Assembly: GCA_009703455.1 (NCBI GenBank)
Contig: WLGB01000006.1
Location: forward strand, 1-43,831
Length of the DNA stretch: 43,831 nt
Reading direction: 5' to 3'
Source: Actinomycetota bacterium
Lineage (GTDB): Bacteria; Actinomycetota; Actinomycetes; Actinomycetales; Microbacteriaceae
Shown: positions 8,116 to 20,019 of the stretch, piece after piece
Layout: each line of letters begins with the position of its first letter
Position numbering within the stretch: position 1 is the stretch's first letter
The notes under the pieces: generated by a model
Told to the model about the DNA's origin: nothing
Database searches by the model: none
Seen by the model: the letters and a program-made list of their open reading frames with translations, nothing else
Made by a program: the position numbers and the translations under genes

Positions 8116-9873
8116 ATGAATCACGCGGGGCCAGTTAGCGCAAGGCGAATTCGACTCTTGGTGACAATTTCTGTGATTTTGGTTGCGGTTTTTGCGATTC
8201 GGCTAATTGACTTCCAAATTGTCCGAGCTGAATCAATCAACGAAGTCTCTTATGAAAAGCGCGCCGTTGCCAGAACGGTGCCAGCCGTTCGAGGGGACAT
8301 TTTGGACGCCAACGGAAACGTCTTAGCCACCACTGTCTACCGCTACGACATCAATGCCGCACCTGCCATTGTCAAACCGGTTGAGCGCCAAATCGACGGC
8401 ATTTCTCAGGTTGTGAGCGTGGAGTCAGTTGCGAGCGAACTTGCCAGATTATTGGACATTAAAGTAGCCAAACTGCTCCCGAAGCTGATTGGAACCTCTC
8501 ACTACGTAAATCTCAAAAAGCGTGTTGATGCTGAGACCCACCGACAAATTGTTGAACTTGGCATCCCCTGGATTTTTGCCGATGCTCACCATGACCGTTT
8601 GTACCCAAATGGCGCCGTTGCAGGAAACCTAACTGGCTTTGTTGGATCCGATGGCGCAGCCCTTGCTGGAATTGAACGTCAGTTCAACGCCTGCCTAGCG
8701 GGAGTCGATGGGAAAGAAACTTTTGAAAAAGGAGTGGATGGAATTAAGATTCCTTCCAGCACTGTGGTGATTCAGGAAGCAAGAGCCGGTCGCAATGTTG
8801 TCTTAACAATTGATTCTGATCTGCAGTATCAGGCTCAACAGGTGCTAGCTAGCGAAGTCAAAAAACTCGATGCTGACTGGGCTGCCGCGGTCGTCATAGA
8901 GGTCAAGACCGGAAAAATTGTCCTTGCTGCTGAAGCCCCAACCGTTGACCCAAACAACCCCGGGAAGTCCAAGCCGGAAGATCGCGGAGCCAGGGTGTTC
9001 CAGTTTGCCTACGAGCCAGGTTCAACCTTTAAGGCCGTCACAGCAGCTACCGCCATTGACACTGGGTACGCAACAGTGAACACTCAGGTGCGGGCACCAT
9101 CTTCGTTAAAGGTATTTGATCATGTTATTAACGATAGCTATTCTCACCCTCCAACAAACTGGACACTTACGGGGGTTCTGCGCTTTTCGTCTAACGTTGG
9201 AACTATCAAGTTTGCTGAGAAAGTTCCAGCCAAGGTTAGGTATGAATACATGCAAGGCTTTGGCTTCGGAAAACCTACCGAGGTCGGTTTCGAAGGTGAG
9301 ACCGAGGGAGTGCTCAACAATTACAAGGACTGGGATGGTGTGACCAACTTCACGACGATGTTTGGCCAGGCGCTATCAGTTTCTCCGGTTCAGATGGCCT
9401 CCGCCTATCAGACACTTGCAAATGAAGGTGTTCGGCTAAATCCAGTCCTGGTGGCAGGCTGCGAAGATGAAGAGGGAAACCGAACCGCTGTTCCCAAATC
9501 AACTGCCACGCAGGTAGTGTCCGCAGCGACCGCAAACGATGTGATGCACGTGCTTGAAAAAGTAGTCGAACAAGGAAGTATTGGAAGGTCTACCGCTGTC
9601 TCGGGCTATCGTTCGGCCGGTAAGACTGGAACAGCGGAGATTAAAGAAGGTAGCGGATACGGTCAGTATTACGCGGCATCGTTTTTTGGAATGGCTCCGG
9701 TTGATAACCCACGGTATGCAATGGGCGTGATGATATACAAGCCAAAGAGAGTCTGGACTAATTCGATGGCATCAGCTGCGGGCTACCAAAAAATACTTTC
9801 CCAGGTGCTTCTTGCGAACCGCGTGCCTCCTTCAACCGGCAAGTCACCAGATCTTCCAACCGAATGGAAATAG
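8116..9873 (+). CDS. ftsI: Peptidoglycan D,D-transpeptidase FtsI / class B PBP
   Basis: N-terminal TM; transpeptidase motifs EPGSTFKAV (SxxK), FSSNVGT (SxN), AGKTGTAE (KTG). Confidence 0.95.
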   Translation: MNHAGPVSARRIRLLVTISVILVAVFAIRLIDFQIVRAESINEVSYEKRAVARTVPAVRGDILDANGNVLATTVYRYDINAAPAIVKPVERQIDGISQVVSVESVASELARLLDIKVAKLLPKLIGTSHYVNLKKRVDAETHRQIVELGIPWIFADAHHDRLYPNGAVAGNLTGFVGSDGAALAGIERQFNACLAGVDGKETFEKGVDGIKIPSSTVVIQEARAGRNVVLTIDSDLQYQAQQVLASEVKKLDADWAAAVVIEVKTGKIVLAAEAPTVDPNNPGKSKPEDRGARVFQFAYEPGSTFKAVTAATAIDTGYATVNTQVRAPSSLKVFDHVINDSYSHPPTNWTLTGVLRFSSNVGTIKFAEKVPAKVRYEYMQGFGFGKPTEVGFEGETEGVLNNYKDWDGVTNFTTMFGQALSVSPVQMASAYQTLANEGVRLNPVLVAGCEDEEGNRTAVPKSTATQVVSAATANDVMHVLEKVVEQGSIGRSTAVSGYRSAGKTGTAEIKEGSGYGQYYAASFFGMAPVDNPRYAMGVMIYKPKRVWTNSMASAAGYQKILSQVLLANRVPPSTGKSPDLPTEWK

Positions 9874-11418
9874 TTGGTAGAGCAATCGATTCCTCCAATT
9901 CTCAGGCCCGAAAATCCAAATCGGGTCCAGCTAAGCGCCCTCGCAGCCGAGCTATCCGTCGAATTTAGTCAGTTCCATTCGGATGTGGTTCTAACTGGCG
10001 TATCAATGAACACCGGTGATATTCGACCAGGGGACATCTTTTTTGCGATGCCGGGTTACAAAACTCATGGAGCACATTTTGCACAATTAGCTACCTCCGA
10101 GGGAGCCGTTGCAATTGCAACCGACTCCGCAGGACTCGAAATCCTTGGAAACCCCACTGTTCCGACCATTGTCGTAGAAAATCCAAGGCTTCGCCTAGGT
10201 GAAGCCGCAAGGTTCGTCTATGGAAACGTAAGGTCTGACATGCCTCGGATGTACGGGGTCACTGGCACCAACGGGAAAACTTCAACTGTGCACTTTTTAT
10301 CTGCCATCTTTAGGCAAATTGGTGAAGTTCCAGGGATGAGCTCGAGCGTAGAAAGACACATAGCCAACGATGTCATAATTTCAAGACTCACCTCTCCAGA
10401 GGCCCCTGAATCACACGCACTAATCGCTCGAATGCGTGAGAACAAGGTCAGTGATGTTGGCTGGGAGGTATCAGCCCAAGCACTGAGGCAACATCGAGTA
10501 GACGGAATATTCTTTGACGTGGTGGCCTTTACCAATCTGAGCCACGATCATTTCGATGAGTTCGACTCATATGATGAGTACCTAGCTTCAAAGATGCCGC
10601 TTTTTCAAAAAGTCCGCGCCGGTAAGGGAGTTGTGTGTTTAGACACCGAATTCGGGCAACCGTTTTTGGAAGCCAGTGAGGTGCCATGCGTGACAGTGAC
10701 TTTGCGTCAGGATGTCGAATCTGACTGGAAGGTAGTTGTAACCCAAGAAGGCATAGGGCTTACTGCTTTTGATTTACTAGGCCCTAACGGCGAAAAGATT
10801 TCCTCATCCGTGCCAATTATTGGTGACTACATGGCATCCAACGCAGGCGTGGCAATTCTCATGGCAATTCAGGCCGGGCACGACTGGAAGAAATTAGCCA
10901 GTGGATTAAAAGACGGCATCGACGCCCCAATTGCAGGGCGGGGAGACAATGTGGCTCCAGTTGGAGCGCCAAGTGTGTACGTTGATTTTGGTCACACTCC
11001 GGATTCAATTGAGATGACAATCAAAGCTGCGCGCAATGTTACCGAGGGCAAACTGGTAATAGTTGTCGGCCTAGATGGTGACCGAGACAAAATTAAGCGC
11101 CCAATGATTGGCGCGATTTGCGCAAGACTTGGCGACGCAGTGATTGTGACTGATCACAACCCGAGGTTCGAAGATCCAGCGATAATCCGTCAAATGATTT
11201 ACGACGGAGCGATCGCCGAACGTCCAGACCATGACATTAGAAACCTTGAAGGCCCCGAGCGCGCGATTCGAATTGCGGTATCGATGGTTGGAAAAGGCGA
11301 CACTATTGTCTGGTTTGGGCCAGGGCATCAGGAGCATCGAGACATCATGGGTGTTAGAACCAAGTATTCAGGTCGAGAACAAGCCCGCGCCGCCCTTGCC
11401 GAAGCGGGCTGGAAATGA
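9874..11418 (+). CDS. murE: UDP-N-acetylmuramoyl-L-alanyl-D-glutamate ligase MurE
   Basis: GVTGTNGKTSTVHFL ATP-binding loop, LTSPEAPESH, FTNLSHDHFDEFDSYDEYLASK, VYVDFGHTPDSIE; TTG start directly abutting the ftsI stop. Confidence 0.93.
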   Translation: MVEQSIPPILRPENPNRVQLSALAAELSVEFSQFHSDVVLTGVSMNTGDIRPGDIFFAMPGYKTHGAHFAQLATSEGAVAIATDSAGLEILGNPTVPTIVVENPRLRLGEAARFVYGNVRSDMPRMYGVTGTNGKTSTVHFLSAIFRQIGEVPGMSSSVERHIANDVIISRLTSPEAPESHALIARMRENKVSDVGWEVSAQALRQHRVDGIFFDVVAFTNLSHDHFDEFDSYDEYLASKMPLFQKVRAGKGVVCLDTEFGQPFLEASEVPCVTVTLRQDVESDWKVVVTQEGIGLTAFDLLGPNGEKISSSVPIIGDYMASNAGVAILMAIQAGHDWKKLASGLKDGIDAPIAGRGDNVAPVGAPSVYVDFGHTPDSIEMTIKAARNVTEGKLVIVVGLDGDRDKIKRPMIGAICARLGDAVIVTDHNPRFEDPAIIRQMIYDGAIAERPDHDIRNLEGPERAIRIAVSMVGKGDTIVWFGPGHQEHRDIMGVRTKYSGREQARAALAEAGWK

Positions 11419-12812
11419 TCTCAATAACTGCAGCGGAACTCGCTGAGATTTTTGGATCAAAAGTAATAGGGGATTCAAAATCACTTGTTTCAGCAGGCAC
11501 TGAGACAGATTCAAGACTTATTGCTCCAGGTGGCTTATTTTTTGCCAAGCCCGGTGAGCTAAATGACGGCCACGATTTCGTAGCCGATGCAAAAGCTCAC
11601 GGGGCAACAGTTGCAATCGTTGAACGCCAAGTGGATTGTGACATAGCGCAAATTGTTGTTTCGGACACAGTTCAAGCTCTCGGGACTTTAGCTGGTTGGT
11701 TGATAACAGAGCTGAAAAACAGGGGCAATCTCAAGGTAATAGGAATTACAGGCTCTAACGGCAAGACAACAACAAAAAACATGTTGCGGGAAATTCTTTC
11801 AAAAATTGGCAACACTATTGCCCCGATTGAATCGTTCAACAATAAAGTGGGAGCTCCAATCTCGATACTGAGGGCTGATTTGGAAACCAAATACTTGGTA
11901 GTGGAGATGGGAGCCGAAGGTATTGGAAGTATTTCTTACCTTGCCAAAATGGCCAAGCCCGATATCGGGGTTATTTTGAAGGTTGGCATGGCTCACGCAG
12001 GAGAATTCGGCGGTATAGAAAATACCGCAAAGATTAAGGGTGAGCTTGCTGAATCCCTGGGTGAAAACGGCAAACTAGTTCTAAATGCTGACGATGCTTT
12101 GGTGTCTGCTATGAAAAATCGCACTAAGGCCGAGGTGTCTTGGTTTGGAACTCAACCAGAGTCAGATTTTTCTGCCTCTGAGGTTACGGTTTCGAAACTT
12201 GGAACGGCCTTTGTTTTGAAATGGCCAGACGGTGAAAAAACGCCAGTGCAGCTCCGTATTCTAGGAGAGCACCACGTCATGAACGCGCTGGCAGCAGCTA
12301 GTGTTTCAAGATTGCTAGGAGCTAGCAAGGCTCAGATTGTTCACTCGCTAGAGAGTATGGAATTGGCCGAGCGTTGGCGCATGCAGCGCGCAGTTAGGTC
12401 TGATGGTGTCACAGTCATAAATGACGCCTATAACGCAAGCCCGGACTCTATGAGGGCGGCACTGCAGACTCTTGCCCAACTTGGTCGGATGGGTTCACGC
12501 ACAATCGCCGTTCTTGGGGAAATGGCAGAACTTGGTGAGTACTCCAGGTACGAGCATGACTCAATTGGACGGTTGGTAGTTCGTCTAAACATTGATCAAC
12601 TTGTTGTGGTCGGAGAAGGTGCCAAATTAATTCACATGGGAGCTAGCCAAGAAGGATCTTGGGACGGCGAATCACAGTTTTTCTCCTCGATTGCCGAGAC
12701 TTTGGCCTACCTGCGTGGGATACTCACTGATGGCGATACTGTCTTGGTCAAATCATCCAAGTCGGCAAATCTGAGGTTTCTGGGAGACGAACTGATGTTG
12801 GAGGCGGAATGA
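11415..12812 (+). CDS. murF: UDP-N-acetylmuramoyl-tripeptide--D-alanyl-D-alanine ligase MurF
   Basis: [47 protein letters not shown] overlap with murE. Confidence 0.95.
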   Translation: MISITAAELAEIFGSKVIGDSKSLVSAGTETDSRLIAPGGLFFAKPGELNDGHDFVADAKAHGATVAIVERQVDCDIAQIVVSDTVQALGTLAGWLITELKNRGNLKVIGITGSNGKTTTKNMLREILSKIGNTIAPIESFNNKVGAPISILRADLETKYLVVEMGAEGIGSISYLAKMAKPDIGVILKVGMAHAGEFGGIENTAKIKGELAESLGENGKLVLNADDALVSAMKNRTKAEVSWFGTQPESDFSASEVTVSKLGTAFVLKWPDGEKTPVQLRILGEHHVMNALAAASVSRLLGASKAQIVHSLESMELAERWRMQRAVRSDGVTVINDAYNASPDSMRAALQTLAQLGRMGSRTIAVLGEMAELGEYSRYEHDSIGRLVVRLNIDQLVVVGEGAKLIHMGASQEGSWDGESQFFSSIAETLAYLRGILTDGDTVLVKSSKSANLRFLGDELMLEAE

Positions 12813-13894
12813 GAGCGCTGCTTTTGGCCGGGGCTGTGTCCATGGCCTTCACGCTGTTTCTAACTCCAATTTTTATTTGGCTCTTTAGAAAATGGAACTG
12901 GGGTCAGTTCATCAGGGATGACGGTCCAGAGTCTCACCACACTAAGCGAGGCACCCCCACGATGGGTGGCCTGGTCATTATCCTGGCTGCAGTTACCGGA
13001 TACTTCAGTGGAAAACTTTTCAACGGCGAAACTCCGTCCGTTTCAGCCTTGCTAGTGATACTTGCAATGGTTGGACTTGGAATTGTTGGATTCGTAGACG
13101 ACTTCATAAAAACTCAGAAGCAGCGTTCTTTGGGACTTGGTGGTTGGGCAAAAATTTCCGGCCAGGCAGTGGTTGCTTTGCTGTTTGCTGGGTTTGCTTT
13201 CGGTAATCCAAATGCACTCGGTGTAACGCCGGCTTCGACCCAAATCTCCGTTATTCGAGACATCGGAATTGACTTGATGATGTTTGGAACTGTGGTTGGT
13301 TCGGTTCTGGTTGTGCTTTGGATATTCCTACTTATCTCTGCAACTTCAAACGGTGTAAACATAGCCGATGGGCTCGATGGTTTGGCTATTGGGTCGAGCA
13401 TCATGGCCATCGGTGCTTACGCTGTAATCGGATTTTGGCAGTTTAACCAGCTATGCGGGACCGCTGTTGAGAATTTGAGTCGCTGCTACGAGGTTAGGGA
13501 TCCGTTGGATCTAGCGGTCATTGCAGCTGCAATTACCGGAGCTGGTATTGGTTTTTTATGGTGGAACACTTCGCCCGCGCAGATCATTATGGGCGACACT
13601 GGCGCAATGGGCCTCGGCGGAGCGCTGGCTGCGTTAGCAATCCTGTCAAGAACTGAAGTTTTGCTGTTACTAATCGGGGGAATATTCGTCATAGTGACAG
13701 GCTCAGTGATTCTGCAAAGGGCTTATTTCAAAATTACAAAGGGAAAGAGAATTTTCCTGATGAGTCCGCTGCATCACCATTTCGAACTCAAAGGCTGGGC
13801 CGAAATAACAGTGGTGGTCCGCTTCTGGATCATCGCCGGTCTGTCTGTTTTAGCTGGAATCGGGCTGTTCTATCTTGAGTGGATATATGGATAG
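12809..13894 (+). CDS. mraY: Phospho-N-acetylmuramoyl-pentapeptide transferase
   Basis: [64 protein letters not shown]. Confidence 0.96.
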   Translation: MRALLLAGAVSMAFTLFLTPIFIWLFRKWNWGQFIRDDGPESHHTKRGTPTMGGLVIILAAVTGYFSGKLFNGETPSVSALLVILAMVGLGIVGFVDDFIKTQKQRSLGLGGWAKISGQAVVALLFAGFAFGNPNALGVTPASTQISVIRDIGIDLMMFGTVVGSVLVVLWIFLLISATSNGVNIADGLDGLAIGSSIMAIGAYAVIGFWQFNQLCGTAVENLSRCYEVRDPLDLAVIAAAITGAGIGFLWWNTSPAQIIMGDTGAMGLGGALAALAILSRTEVLLLLIGGIFVIVTGSVILQRAYFKITKGKRIFLMSPLHHHFELKGWAEITVVVRFWIIAGLSVLAGIGLFYLEWIYG

Positions 13895-15362
13895 TCATGG
13901 GGCTGCGTTTCCGGAACTGAACAGCTGGAGCTCAGACTGGAAGAGTATAAAAGTTGCAGTAGTTGGTTTAGGTAAGACCGGTTTTTCGGTTGCAGATACC
14001 CTCAAGGAACTCGGGTCTGAGCTGCTTGTGGTGGCGGAATCTGGCGAGATTGAAATTCTCGACATTCTGGAAGTTCTAGGAATTGAGTTCCTTGTTGACC
14101 CTGATTCAGAAAAGCTCTCAGCAGCCGTTGCTGGCTACCAGCCAGACCTGCTGATTGTTTCCCCAGGGGTGGCTCCAACTTCGCAGCTAGTGCGGCAAGC
14201 GCTTCTCGAAGGTATTCCAATCTGGACTGACGTTGATTTGGCATGGCGCCTGCGGGATCGTTTTATTCCGAATCAGGAATGGATCTGCATAACCGGAACC
14301 AACGGCAAAACGACCACTGCGGAAATCACCGAGTCAATGTTGCTTGCCTCCGGAGTTAGGGCGGTTGCCTGCGGCAACATCGGAAAACCGATCCTGGATT
14401 GCATCCGCGACCCTGCGGAATTTGAAGTCTTGGTAGTTGAACTCTCATCTTTCCAGCTTCATTATTTGGAAAGCATCGAACCGTTCAGCTCGGTGGTTCT
14501 TAACATCGCCAACGACCACTTGGACTGGCATGGAGGATTTGAGCCCTACCGGGCAGCAAAGGGCAGAATATACTCAAAAACCAAAGTTGCCTGCGTTTAC
14601 AACCTAGAAGATCCGGTCACGGAGCAATTAGTAGAGGCAGCCGAGGTCCAAGATGGTGCTCGGGCAGTTGGTTTTGGGCTAGGGACACCTGCTCGAAGCA
14701 ATGTTGGATACGTTGAGGATTTACTAGTTGATAGAGCTTTCCTCGAAGAGCGAGCCGACAAAGCTCTCGAGATTGCAAGTCTTCAGGACCTATCAAGCTT
14801 TGGAGTTTTGACCCCCCATCTTCTTAGCAATATTGCGGCAGCTACCGCATTGGCTAGAAGCTATGGAGTCCCTCCAGCGGCCTGTAGGAAGGCACTTAGA
14901 GAGTTCGAAATTTCTCCCCATCGAATTCAGCTAATTGCCGAAGTCACCGGCGTTAGATACATCAACGACTCGAAGGCCACCAACGCTCACGCAGCTGCCG
15001 CATCGCTGAGGTCATTTGAGTCGGTGGTTTGGATATTGGGTGGATTACTCAAGGGCGCAGACATCTCTGATTTGATTGGCCAATTTGCTCCCAGACTGCG
15101 TGGGGCCGTCGTTATCGGAGTCGACCGTGTTGCAATTAAGCAAGCTTTTGCCGAGCTGGCACCTTCGGTGCCAGTAATTGAAATCGAGGGGAGTGGTGAA
15201 GTGATGAGTCAAGCTGTATCGTCTGCTGCCTCACTTGCTAGTCCCGGTGACGTGGTGCTGCTAGCTCCGGCAGCCGCCTCAATGGATCAGTTCAAAAACT
15301 ATCAAGACCGTGGAGAAAGCTTTGCCAAAGCTGTTCACAACTTATCTGTCGGTGAAAAATGA
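13887..15362 (+). CDS. murD: UDP-N-acetylmuramoylalanine--D-glutamate ligase MurD
   Basis: [48 protein letters not shown] at 13887 overlaps the mraY stop (ATGGATAG). Confidence 0.94.
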   Translation: MDSHGAAFPELNSWSSDWKSIKVAVVGLGKTGFSVADTLKELGSELLVVAESGEIEILDILEVLGIEFLVDPDSEKLSAAVAGYQPDLLIVSPGVAPTSQLVRQALLEGIPIWTDVDLAWRLRDRFIPNQEWICITGTNGKTTTAEITESMLLASGVRAVACGNIGKPILDCIRDPAEFEVLVVELSSFQLHYLESIEPFSSVVLNIANDHLDWHGGFEPYRAAKGRIYSKTKVACVYNLEDPVTEQLVEAAEVQDGARAVGFGLGTPARSNVGYVEDLLVDRAFLEERADKALEIASLQDLSSFGVLTPHLLSNIAAATALARSYGVPPAACRKALREFEISPHRIQLIAEVTGVRYINDSKATNAHAAAASLRSFESVVWILGGLLKGADISDLIGQFAPRLRGAVVIGVDRVAIKQAFAELAPSVPVIEIEGSGEVMSQAVSSAASLASPGDVVLLAPAAASMDQFKNYQDRGESFAKAVHNLSVGEK

Positions 15363-16570
15363 CGCGTACTCCTTTGACTAAAAAAGCAAAGCCTGGCAAG
15401 ACTCCCCGCGGAAACATCTTTAGAAACTTTGTCTACTGGCTGCAGGATAACTTCCGCGCCGAGTCCATCTACTTTTATCGCCTCGCTGGGCTTACCGGTT
15501 TCCTGGTGGTTTTTGGTCTGGTAATGGTTTTGTCATCTTCTTCGATTGACTCTCTAGTTGCGAACCGAGACGCTTACTACATTTTCTCGCGACAAGTTCT
15601 CTATGCGGTTATTGGTCTTGGGGCAATGTTGTTTATTGCAAGCCTGCCGATGAGTTTTATCAGGAAGCAGGTGCGCGTTGTTCTTGTAGTTATCTTTGCT
15701 TTACAGTTCGCGGTTCCTTTCATCGGAATCTCAGTCAATGGCAATACCAACTGGATATCGATTGCTGGTTTCACTCTGCAGCCGTCGGAGTTTTTAAAAC
15801 TGGCATTGATTATGTATATGGGTTGGTTTATTTCAAACCGTGAGTTTGAAATCAGCAATCCTCAGCGTGTTTTGTATCCACTGCTAGCAGTTGGTGGGGT
15901 GGCTATTGGGCTGGTAATGTTTGGTCGAGATCTTGGAACGGCTGTAATTTTCGGTTTTATCATCTTTGGAACGTTAGCTATGGCCGGAGCTCCTGGAAAA
16001 ATCCTTGGGAGAATCGGACTTATTGGGATCGCTTTGGCAGCTCTGGCAACAGCTTCTAGCACCTCGCGCATGGCCCGCATTACAGCCTGGCTAAACCCTG
16101 GCTCAGCCTCATCTGAAGCCTTTAATTGGCAGTTTGAGCATGGTACCTGGGCTCTGGCGGCCGGTGGAGTGTTCGGAGCTGGACTTGGAAACTCAAAGAT
16201 GAAGTGGTCCTGGATCCCCGAGGTTGAAAACGACTTTATCTTTGCCGTCATAGGTGAGGAACTTGGGCTTATTGGAGCTCTGGTGGTCATTGGATTGTTT
16301 GCGCTATTGATTGCGTCGCTGATTCGGGTCATGCTGCGGTCAGAGTCGACTTTTGCAAAGATTTCAACACTTGGAATTGTGGTTTGGATTCTTAGCCAGT
16401 CGGCCGTGAATGTGGCAGTTGTTCTGGGAATTTTGCCGGTGCTTGGTGTGCCGCTTCCTCTTATCTCCGCTGGTGGCTCCTCATTAATTGCAACTTTGGC
16501 GGGTATTGGATTAGTGCTTGCCTTCGAGAAGGACAATCACCGGCAATCTCTGAAAAGAGCACAGCGTTGA
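15359..16570 (+). CDS. ftsW: Lipid II polymerase / SEDS protein FtsW
   Basis: Polytopic SEDS protein; QPSEFLKLALI, FGRDLGTAVIF, AVIGEELGLIG, GVPLPLISAGGSSLIA. Confidence 0.95.
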   Translation: MTRTPLTKKAKPGKTPRGNIFRNFVYWLQDNFRAESIYFYRLAGLTGFLVVFGLVMVLSSSSIDSLVANRDAYYIFSRQVLYAVIGLGAMLFIASLPMSFIRKQVRVVLVVIFALQFAVPFIGISVNGNTNWISIAGFTLQPSEFLKLALIMYMGWFISNREFEISNPQRVLYPLLAVGGVAIGLVMFGRDLGTAVIFGFIIFGTLAMAGAPGKILGRIGLIGIALAALATASSTSRMARITAWLNPGSASSEAFNWQFEHGTWALAAGGVFGAGLGNSKMKWSWIPEVENDFIFAVIGEELGLIGALVVIGLFALLIASLIRVMLRSESTFAKISTLGIVVWILSQSAVNVAVVLGILPVLGVPLPLISAGGSSLIATLAGIGLVLAFEKDNHRQSLKRAQR

Positions 16571-17643
16571 CAAACTACCTGCTGACCGGTGGTGGAACCG
16601 CAGGTCACGTTAATCCGCTTTTGACTGTTGCGAAGGCTTTGAGAGCTCGAAAAAGTGATGACAATGTTTTGGCTCTAGGCACAGCCTCAGGACTCGAATC
16701 ACGACTAGTTCCTGAGGCGGGCTTTGAGCTACTAATAATTGAAAAGCTCCCGTTTCCTCGAAGGCCTGGAATATGGGCACTTTTGTTTCCATTCAAGTTT
16801 TTTGCCGCTGTGGGCAAAGTGCGAAAGTACATCAAAGACCATTCAATCGATGTCGTGGTTGGGTTTGGCGGATACGTCAGTGCTCCGGCCTACCTTGCGG
16901 CATATCGGGAGAAGGTTCCTCTTGTGATACATGAAGGCAATGCACTACCAGGAATCGCAAACAAATTCGGAAATCGCTTTGCCAGTGCTGCCGGCAAAGC
17001 GTTTCGATCAGCAGATATGATTCCCAGCGAGTTTGTAGGAATGCCACTTCGAAAGCAAATAGTTGCGCTGGCAGAATCTAAAGACTCAGTTTCGGCAAGG
17101 AAGCATTTTGGTTTGCGACCGGACCAGTTCACTTTGCTAGTCACCGGCGGTTCGTTGGGTGCCCGGAGCATTAATCAAACCGTAGAGCAATCAAGGCCAG
17201 TTCTTGCTGCCGCGGGTATACAGGTTCTTCACATAGTTGGTGGCGCAAGCGAGTTTGAGGAAGTTTCTGAGGATCAGTATCGGCGCGTTCGGTATGTAGA
17301 CCAAATGGAGCTCGCCATCGCCGCTAGCGATTTTGCAGTTTCTAGATCTGGGGCGGCTACGGTTTCGGAGTTCGCAGCCATTGGTCTTCCCGCCTTGTAC
17401 ATTCCCTACCCAGTAGGCAACGGAGAGCAAAAATTCAACCTTCAAGACCTATTAGCTGCAGGAGCCGGGGTGACAGTGACCGATGCTGGGTTCACCCCGG
17501 ACTATGTTCGTTCAACGCTTATTCCAATGCTCTCCAACAGCGAGCGTCTCAAAGCAATGTCCGAATCCGCCCGCCAAGTTGGGGTACTGGATGGCACAGA
17601 GCGCTTGATTGCATTGATTGACGAGGTACTCTCAAGAAGATGA
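16567..17643 (+). CDS. murG: UDP-GlcNAc--undecaprenyl-PP-MurNAc-pentapeptide transferase MurG
   Basis: [67 protein letters not shown]. Confidence 0.95.
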   Translation: MTNYLLTGGGTAGHVNPLLTVAKALRARKSDDNVLALGTASGLESRLVPEAGFELLIIEKLPFPRRPGIWALLFPFKFFAAVGKVRKYIKDHSIDVVVGFGGYVSAPAYLAAYREKVPLVIHEGNALPGIANKFGNRFASAAGKAFRSADMIPSEFVGMPLRKQIVALAESKDSVSARKHFGLRPDQFTLLVTGGSLGARSINQTVEQSRPVLAAAGIQVLHIVGGASEFEEVSEDQYRRVRYVDQMELAIAASDFAVSRSGAATVSEFAAIGLPALYIPYPVGNGEQKFNLQDLLAAGAGVTVTDAGFTPDYVRSTLIPMLSNSERLKAMSESARQVGVLDGTERLIALIDEVLSRR

Positions 17644-19025
17644 TTAAGCCTGATTTTTCTCAGCCGGTGCCTACCCAGCTTGGAGTAGTGCATTTCATTG
17701 GTATTGGTGGTTCCGGGATGAGCGGAATAGCAAGACTACTGATTGGTATGGGTCACAAAGTCACCGGTAGCGACCTCCGGGACAGCTCAAACATCAAGGC
17801 ACTTCGCCAGCTCGGTGCTGAAATATCTATCGGCCACGACAAAGCCCACCTTGGTAATCCTGACACTGTTGTTGTGACCAGTGCCCTGTGGCCGACAAAC
17901 CCCGAATACCTTCTTGCGTTAGAAAAAGGAATACCGATAATTCATCGGTCCCAAGCTCTTGCACACCTGGCTTCTAAGAAACGGCTAATCGCTGTGGCTG
18001 GCGCTCATGGAAAAACAACTTCAACAGGAATGATTATCACTGCGCTTACTGCAATGGACCAAGATCCAAGTTTTGTAAACGGTGGAGTGATTAATTCTGT
18101 TGGCGCAAGCAGTAAATCCGGCTCCGGTGAGCTTTTCATAATTGAGGCAGACGAATCAGACGGCTCATTTCTCCAGTACGAAACTGCAATCAGTTTGATA
18201 ACTAACGTCGATCCAGATCATTTGGACCATTACGGAAGCATCGAAGCCTTTCATGCCGTATTTGCCCAGTTTGCCAATAAGTCGAAGGAGTTTGTTGCCA
18301 TAAGCTCCGATGACGAGGGAGCTAGCGAGGTCTCGAAACTGATTTCTCGTCCGATGATTAGTTTTGGCGAGGCGGCAACAGCGGACATTCGAATTGAAAA
18401 CATTGCTGAAAATGCGGAAGTTTCATTCGATTTGGTTTACAAAGATTTAGTTACCCATAGCAAATTGCTACTGGCGGGAAAGCACAACGCATTAAACGCT
18501 GCTGGAGCCGTTGCAATCCTTGTTGGTTTAGGGTTTGATTTTGAGGACTCACTTCGCGAGGTTGCTAAGTTTCAAGGAACCGAGCGACGTTTTGAGTTGC
18601 ACGGAAAAGTGCGCGGGGTTAGTGTCTACGATGACTTCGCACATCACCCCACGGAAGTTGCTGCTGCCCTAAATGGCGCTAGAGCAGTGGTTGGAGTCGG
18701 AAAACTAATCACAGTGTTTCAGCCCCACCTTTTTTCAAGGACCAGACTCTTTGCCAAGGAGTTTGCCGAGGTCCTGGCTGCAAGCGATGAAGTCGTCCTG
18801 CTTGATATTTATGCCGCGCGCGAGGACCCTGAACCAGGAGTCACCAGCGAGCTTATTTTTGACAAGTTCGTCGACAAGTCTCGCATTCACTATGCCCCTA
18901 GCTGGGATCAGGCCCCGTCAGTAGCAGCAGCACTAGCGACCGAAGGTGATTTCATAATCACGATGGGATGCGGCGACGTATACCGAATGGTTCCAGAGCT
19001 ACTCGAATCCTTACAATCCCACTAG
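17640..19025 (+). CDS. murC: UDP-N-acetylmuramate--L-alanine ligase MurC
   Basis: [48 protein letters not shown]. Confidence 0.95.
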   Translation: MIKPDFSQPVPTQLGVVHFIGIGGSGMSGIARLLIGMGHKVTGSDLRDSSNIKALRQLGAEISIGHDKAHLGNPDTVVVTSALWPTNPEYLLALEKGIPIIHRSQALAHLASKKRLIAVAGAHGKTTSTGMIITALTAMDQDPSFVNGGVINSVGASSKSGSGELFIIEADESDGSFLQYETAISLITNVDPDHLDHYGSIEAFHAVFAQFANKSKEFVAISSDDEGASEVSKLISRPMISFGEAATADIRIENIAENAEVSFDLVYKDLVTHSKLLLAGKHNALNAAGAVAILVGLGFDFEDSLREVAKFQGTERRFELHGKVRGVSVYDDFAHHPTEVAAALNGARAVVGVGKLITVFQPHLFSRTRLFAKEFAEVLAASDEVVLLDIYAAREDPEPGVTSELIFDKFVDKSRIHYAPSWDQAPSVAAALATEGDFIITMGCGDVYRMVPELLESLQSH

Positions 19026-19028
19026 CTA

Positions 19029-19859
19029 ATGAAGCGCCCACTTTCAAAGAAGCTTCCGGCAGAAAAACTGCAACGGCAACGTCTGAACACTCTAGCGAGG
19101 GCTCCCAGGAGACTCACACAGCGCGAACTTGAAAACTCTTTAGTAGGACAAATGTTGTCCTCTAGGCGGGCCAGAAGAATAGCTGCCTCACTGACTGCAG
19201 TAGCCATTTTGATTCTGTTGGGAATTGTTGGTGTTGCAACTTTCTCCCCACTCCTTGCAATCAAAGAGATTTATGTTTCCGGTACCGACCGCATTAAGCC
19301 TGAGCAGATATCGAAGGCGCTTCAGGGTCACATCGGCACTCCGCTGCCTATGCTAAGTGAACAAGAAATAGCAGCGTCTCTGGAGAGCTTTGAATTGATT
19401 GAGAGCTTCTCGGCAACTGCCGCGCCGCCAAATGGATTGCAGATTCGAATATCGGAACGCCAGGCAATTTGCATTGTTGCCAGCGAGGGGCAGCGCTGGC
19501 TATTTGATCCTGCCGGCGTCAAAATAGCGAAGGCAACGACGGCTGATCTACTGCCGGAGATCTCCATTAGTGAGAACCCGCTCAATTCCCAGCGTTTTCG
19601 CAACGCAATGGATGTTTTAATGGCTCTTCCTGAGGACCTACTTGACCAGGTGGAATATATTGAAGCAAAGTCAAAGGACGATGTGGAGATGAGCCTTCGG
19701 TCATCTAGTAATCAAAGAATTATCTGGGGTGACAGTTCCGATTCGGCACTCAAATCCAACGTCCTACAGGCCTTGATGAGAAATCACCGTAAATCGCAGT
19801 CGGTGACTTTTGATGTTTCCTCTCCGAATGTCCCGGTTGTTCGTTTTGACAAGTTTTAG
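19029..19859 (+). CDS. ftsQ: Cell division protein FtsQ (POTRA domain)
   Basis: Single TM then POTRA-like IKEIYVSGTDRIKPEQISKAL; located between murC and ftsZ. Confidence 0.85.
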   Translation: MKRPLSKKLPAEKLQRQRLNTLARAPRRLTQRELENSLVGQMLSSRRARRIAASLTAVAILILLGIVGVATFSPLLAIKEIYVSGTDRIKPEQISKALQGHIGTPLPMLSEQEIAASLESFELIESFSATAAPPNGLQIRISERQAICIVASEGQRWLFDPAGVKIAKATTADLLPEISISENPLNSQRFRNAMDVLMALPEDLLDQVEYIEAKSKDDVEMSLRSSSNQRIIWGDSSDSALKSNVLQALMRNHRKSQSVTFDVSSPNVPVVRFDKF

Positions 19860-19876
19860 ACACGCCAGTCCATGTT

Positions 19877-19915
19877 GCGCCATATACGGCCCTACTTGGC
19901 CTATTTTTTTGGCGC
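19877..19915 (+). promoter_or_regulatory. Terminator-like hairpin with T-tract in ftsQ-ftsZ intergenic region
   Basis: GGCC-ctactt-GGCC followed by TATTTTTTT, all inside a larger inverted repeat GCGCCA (19877-19882)/TGGCGC (19910-19915). Confidence 0.4.
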
Positions 19916-19931
19916 GGATAACAAACCACCG

Positions 19932-19965
19932 TTGAGCTTAAGGCTAAACCTTAGCTTGAGGGTTT
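19932..19965 (+). promoter_or_regulatory. Inverted-repeat element upstream of ftsZ
   Basis: TTGAGCTTAAGGCTAAACCTTAGCTTGAGGGTTT: AGC-t-TAAGG/CCTTA-GCT hairpin plus AGCTTaAGG/AGCTTgAGG direct repeats. Confidence 0.4.
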
Positions 19966-20019
19966 CGCTATTCGCAGTGAATAGAAGTAAGTTCACGGCC
20001 ACGAATTTGAAGGAGCATC

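Noticed and set aside
15862-16536. 224-aa minus-strand ORF antisense to ftsW
   Set aside because: Shadow of a conserved SEDS gene; composition (Ser/Pro/Ile/Ala-rich) reflects reverse-strand codons of a membrane protein.
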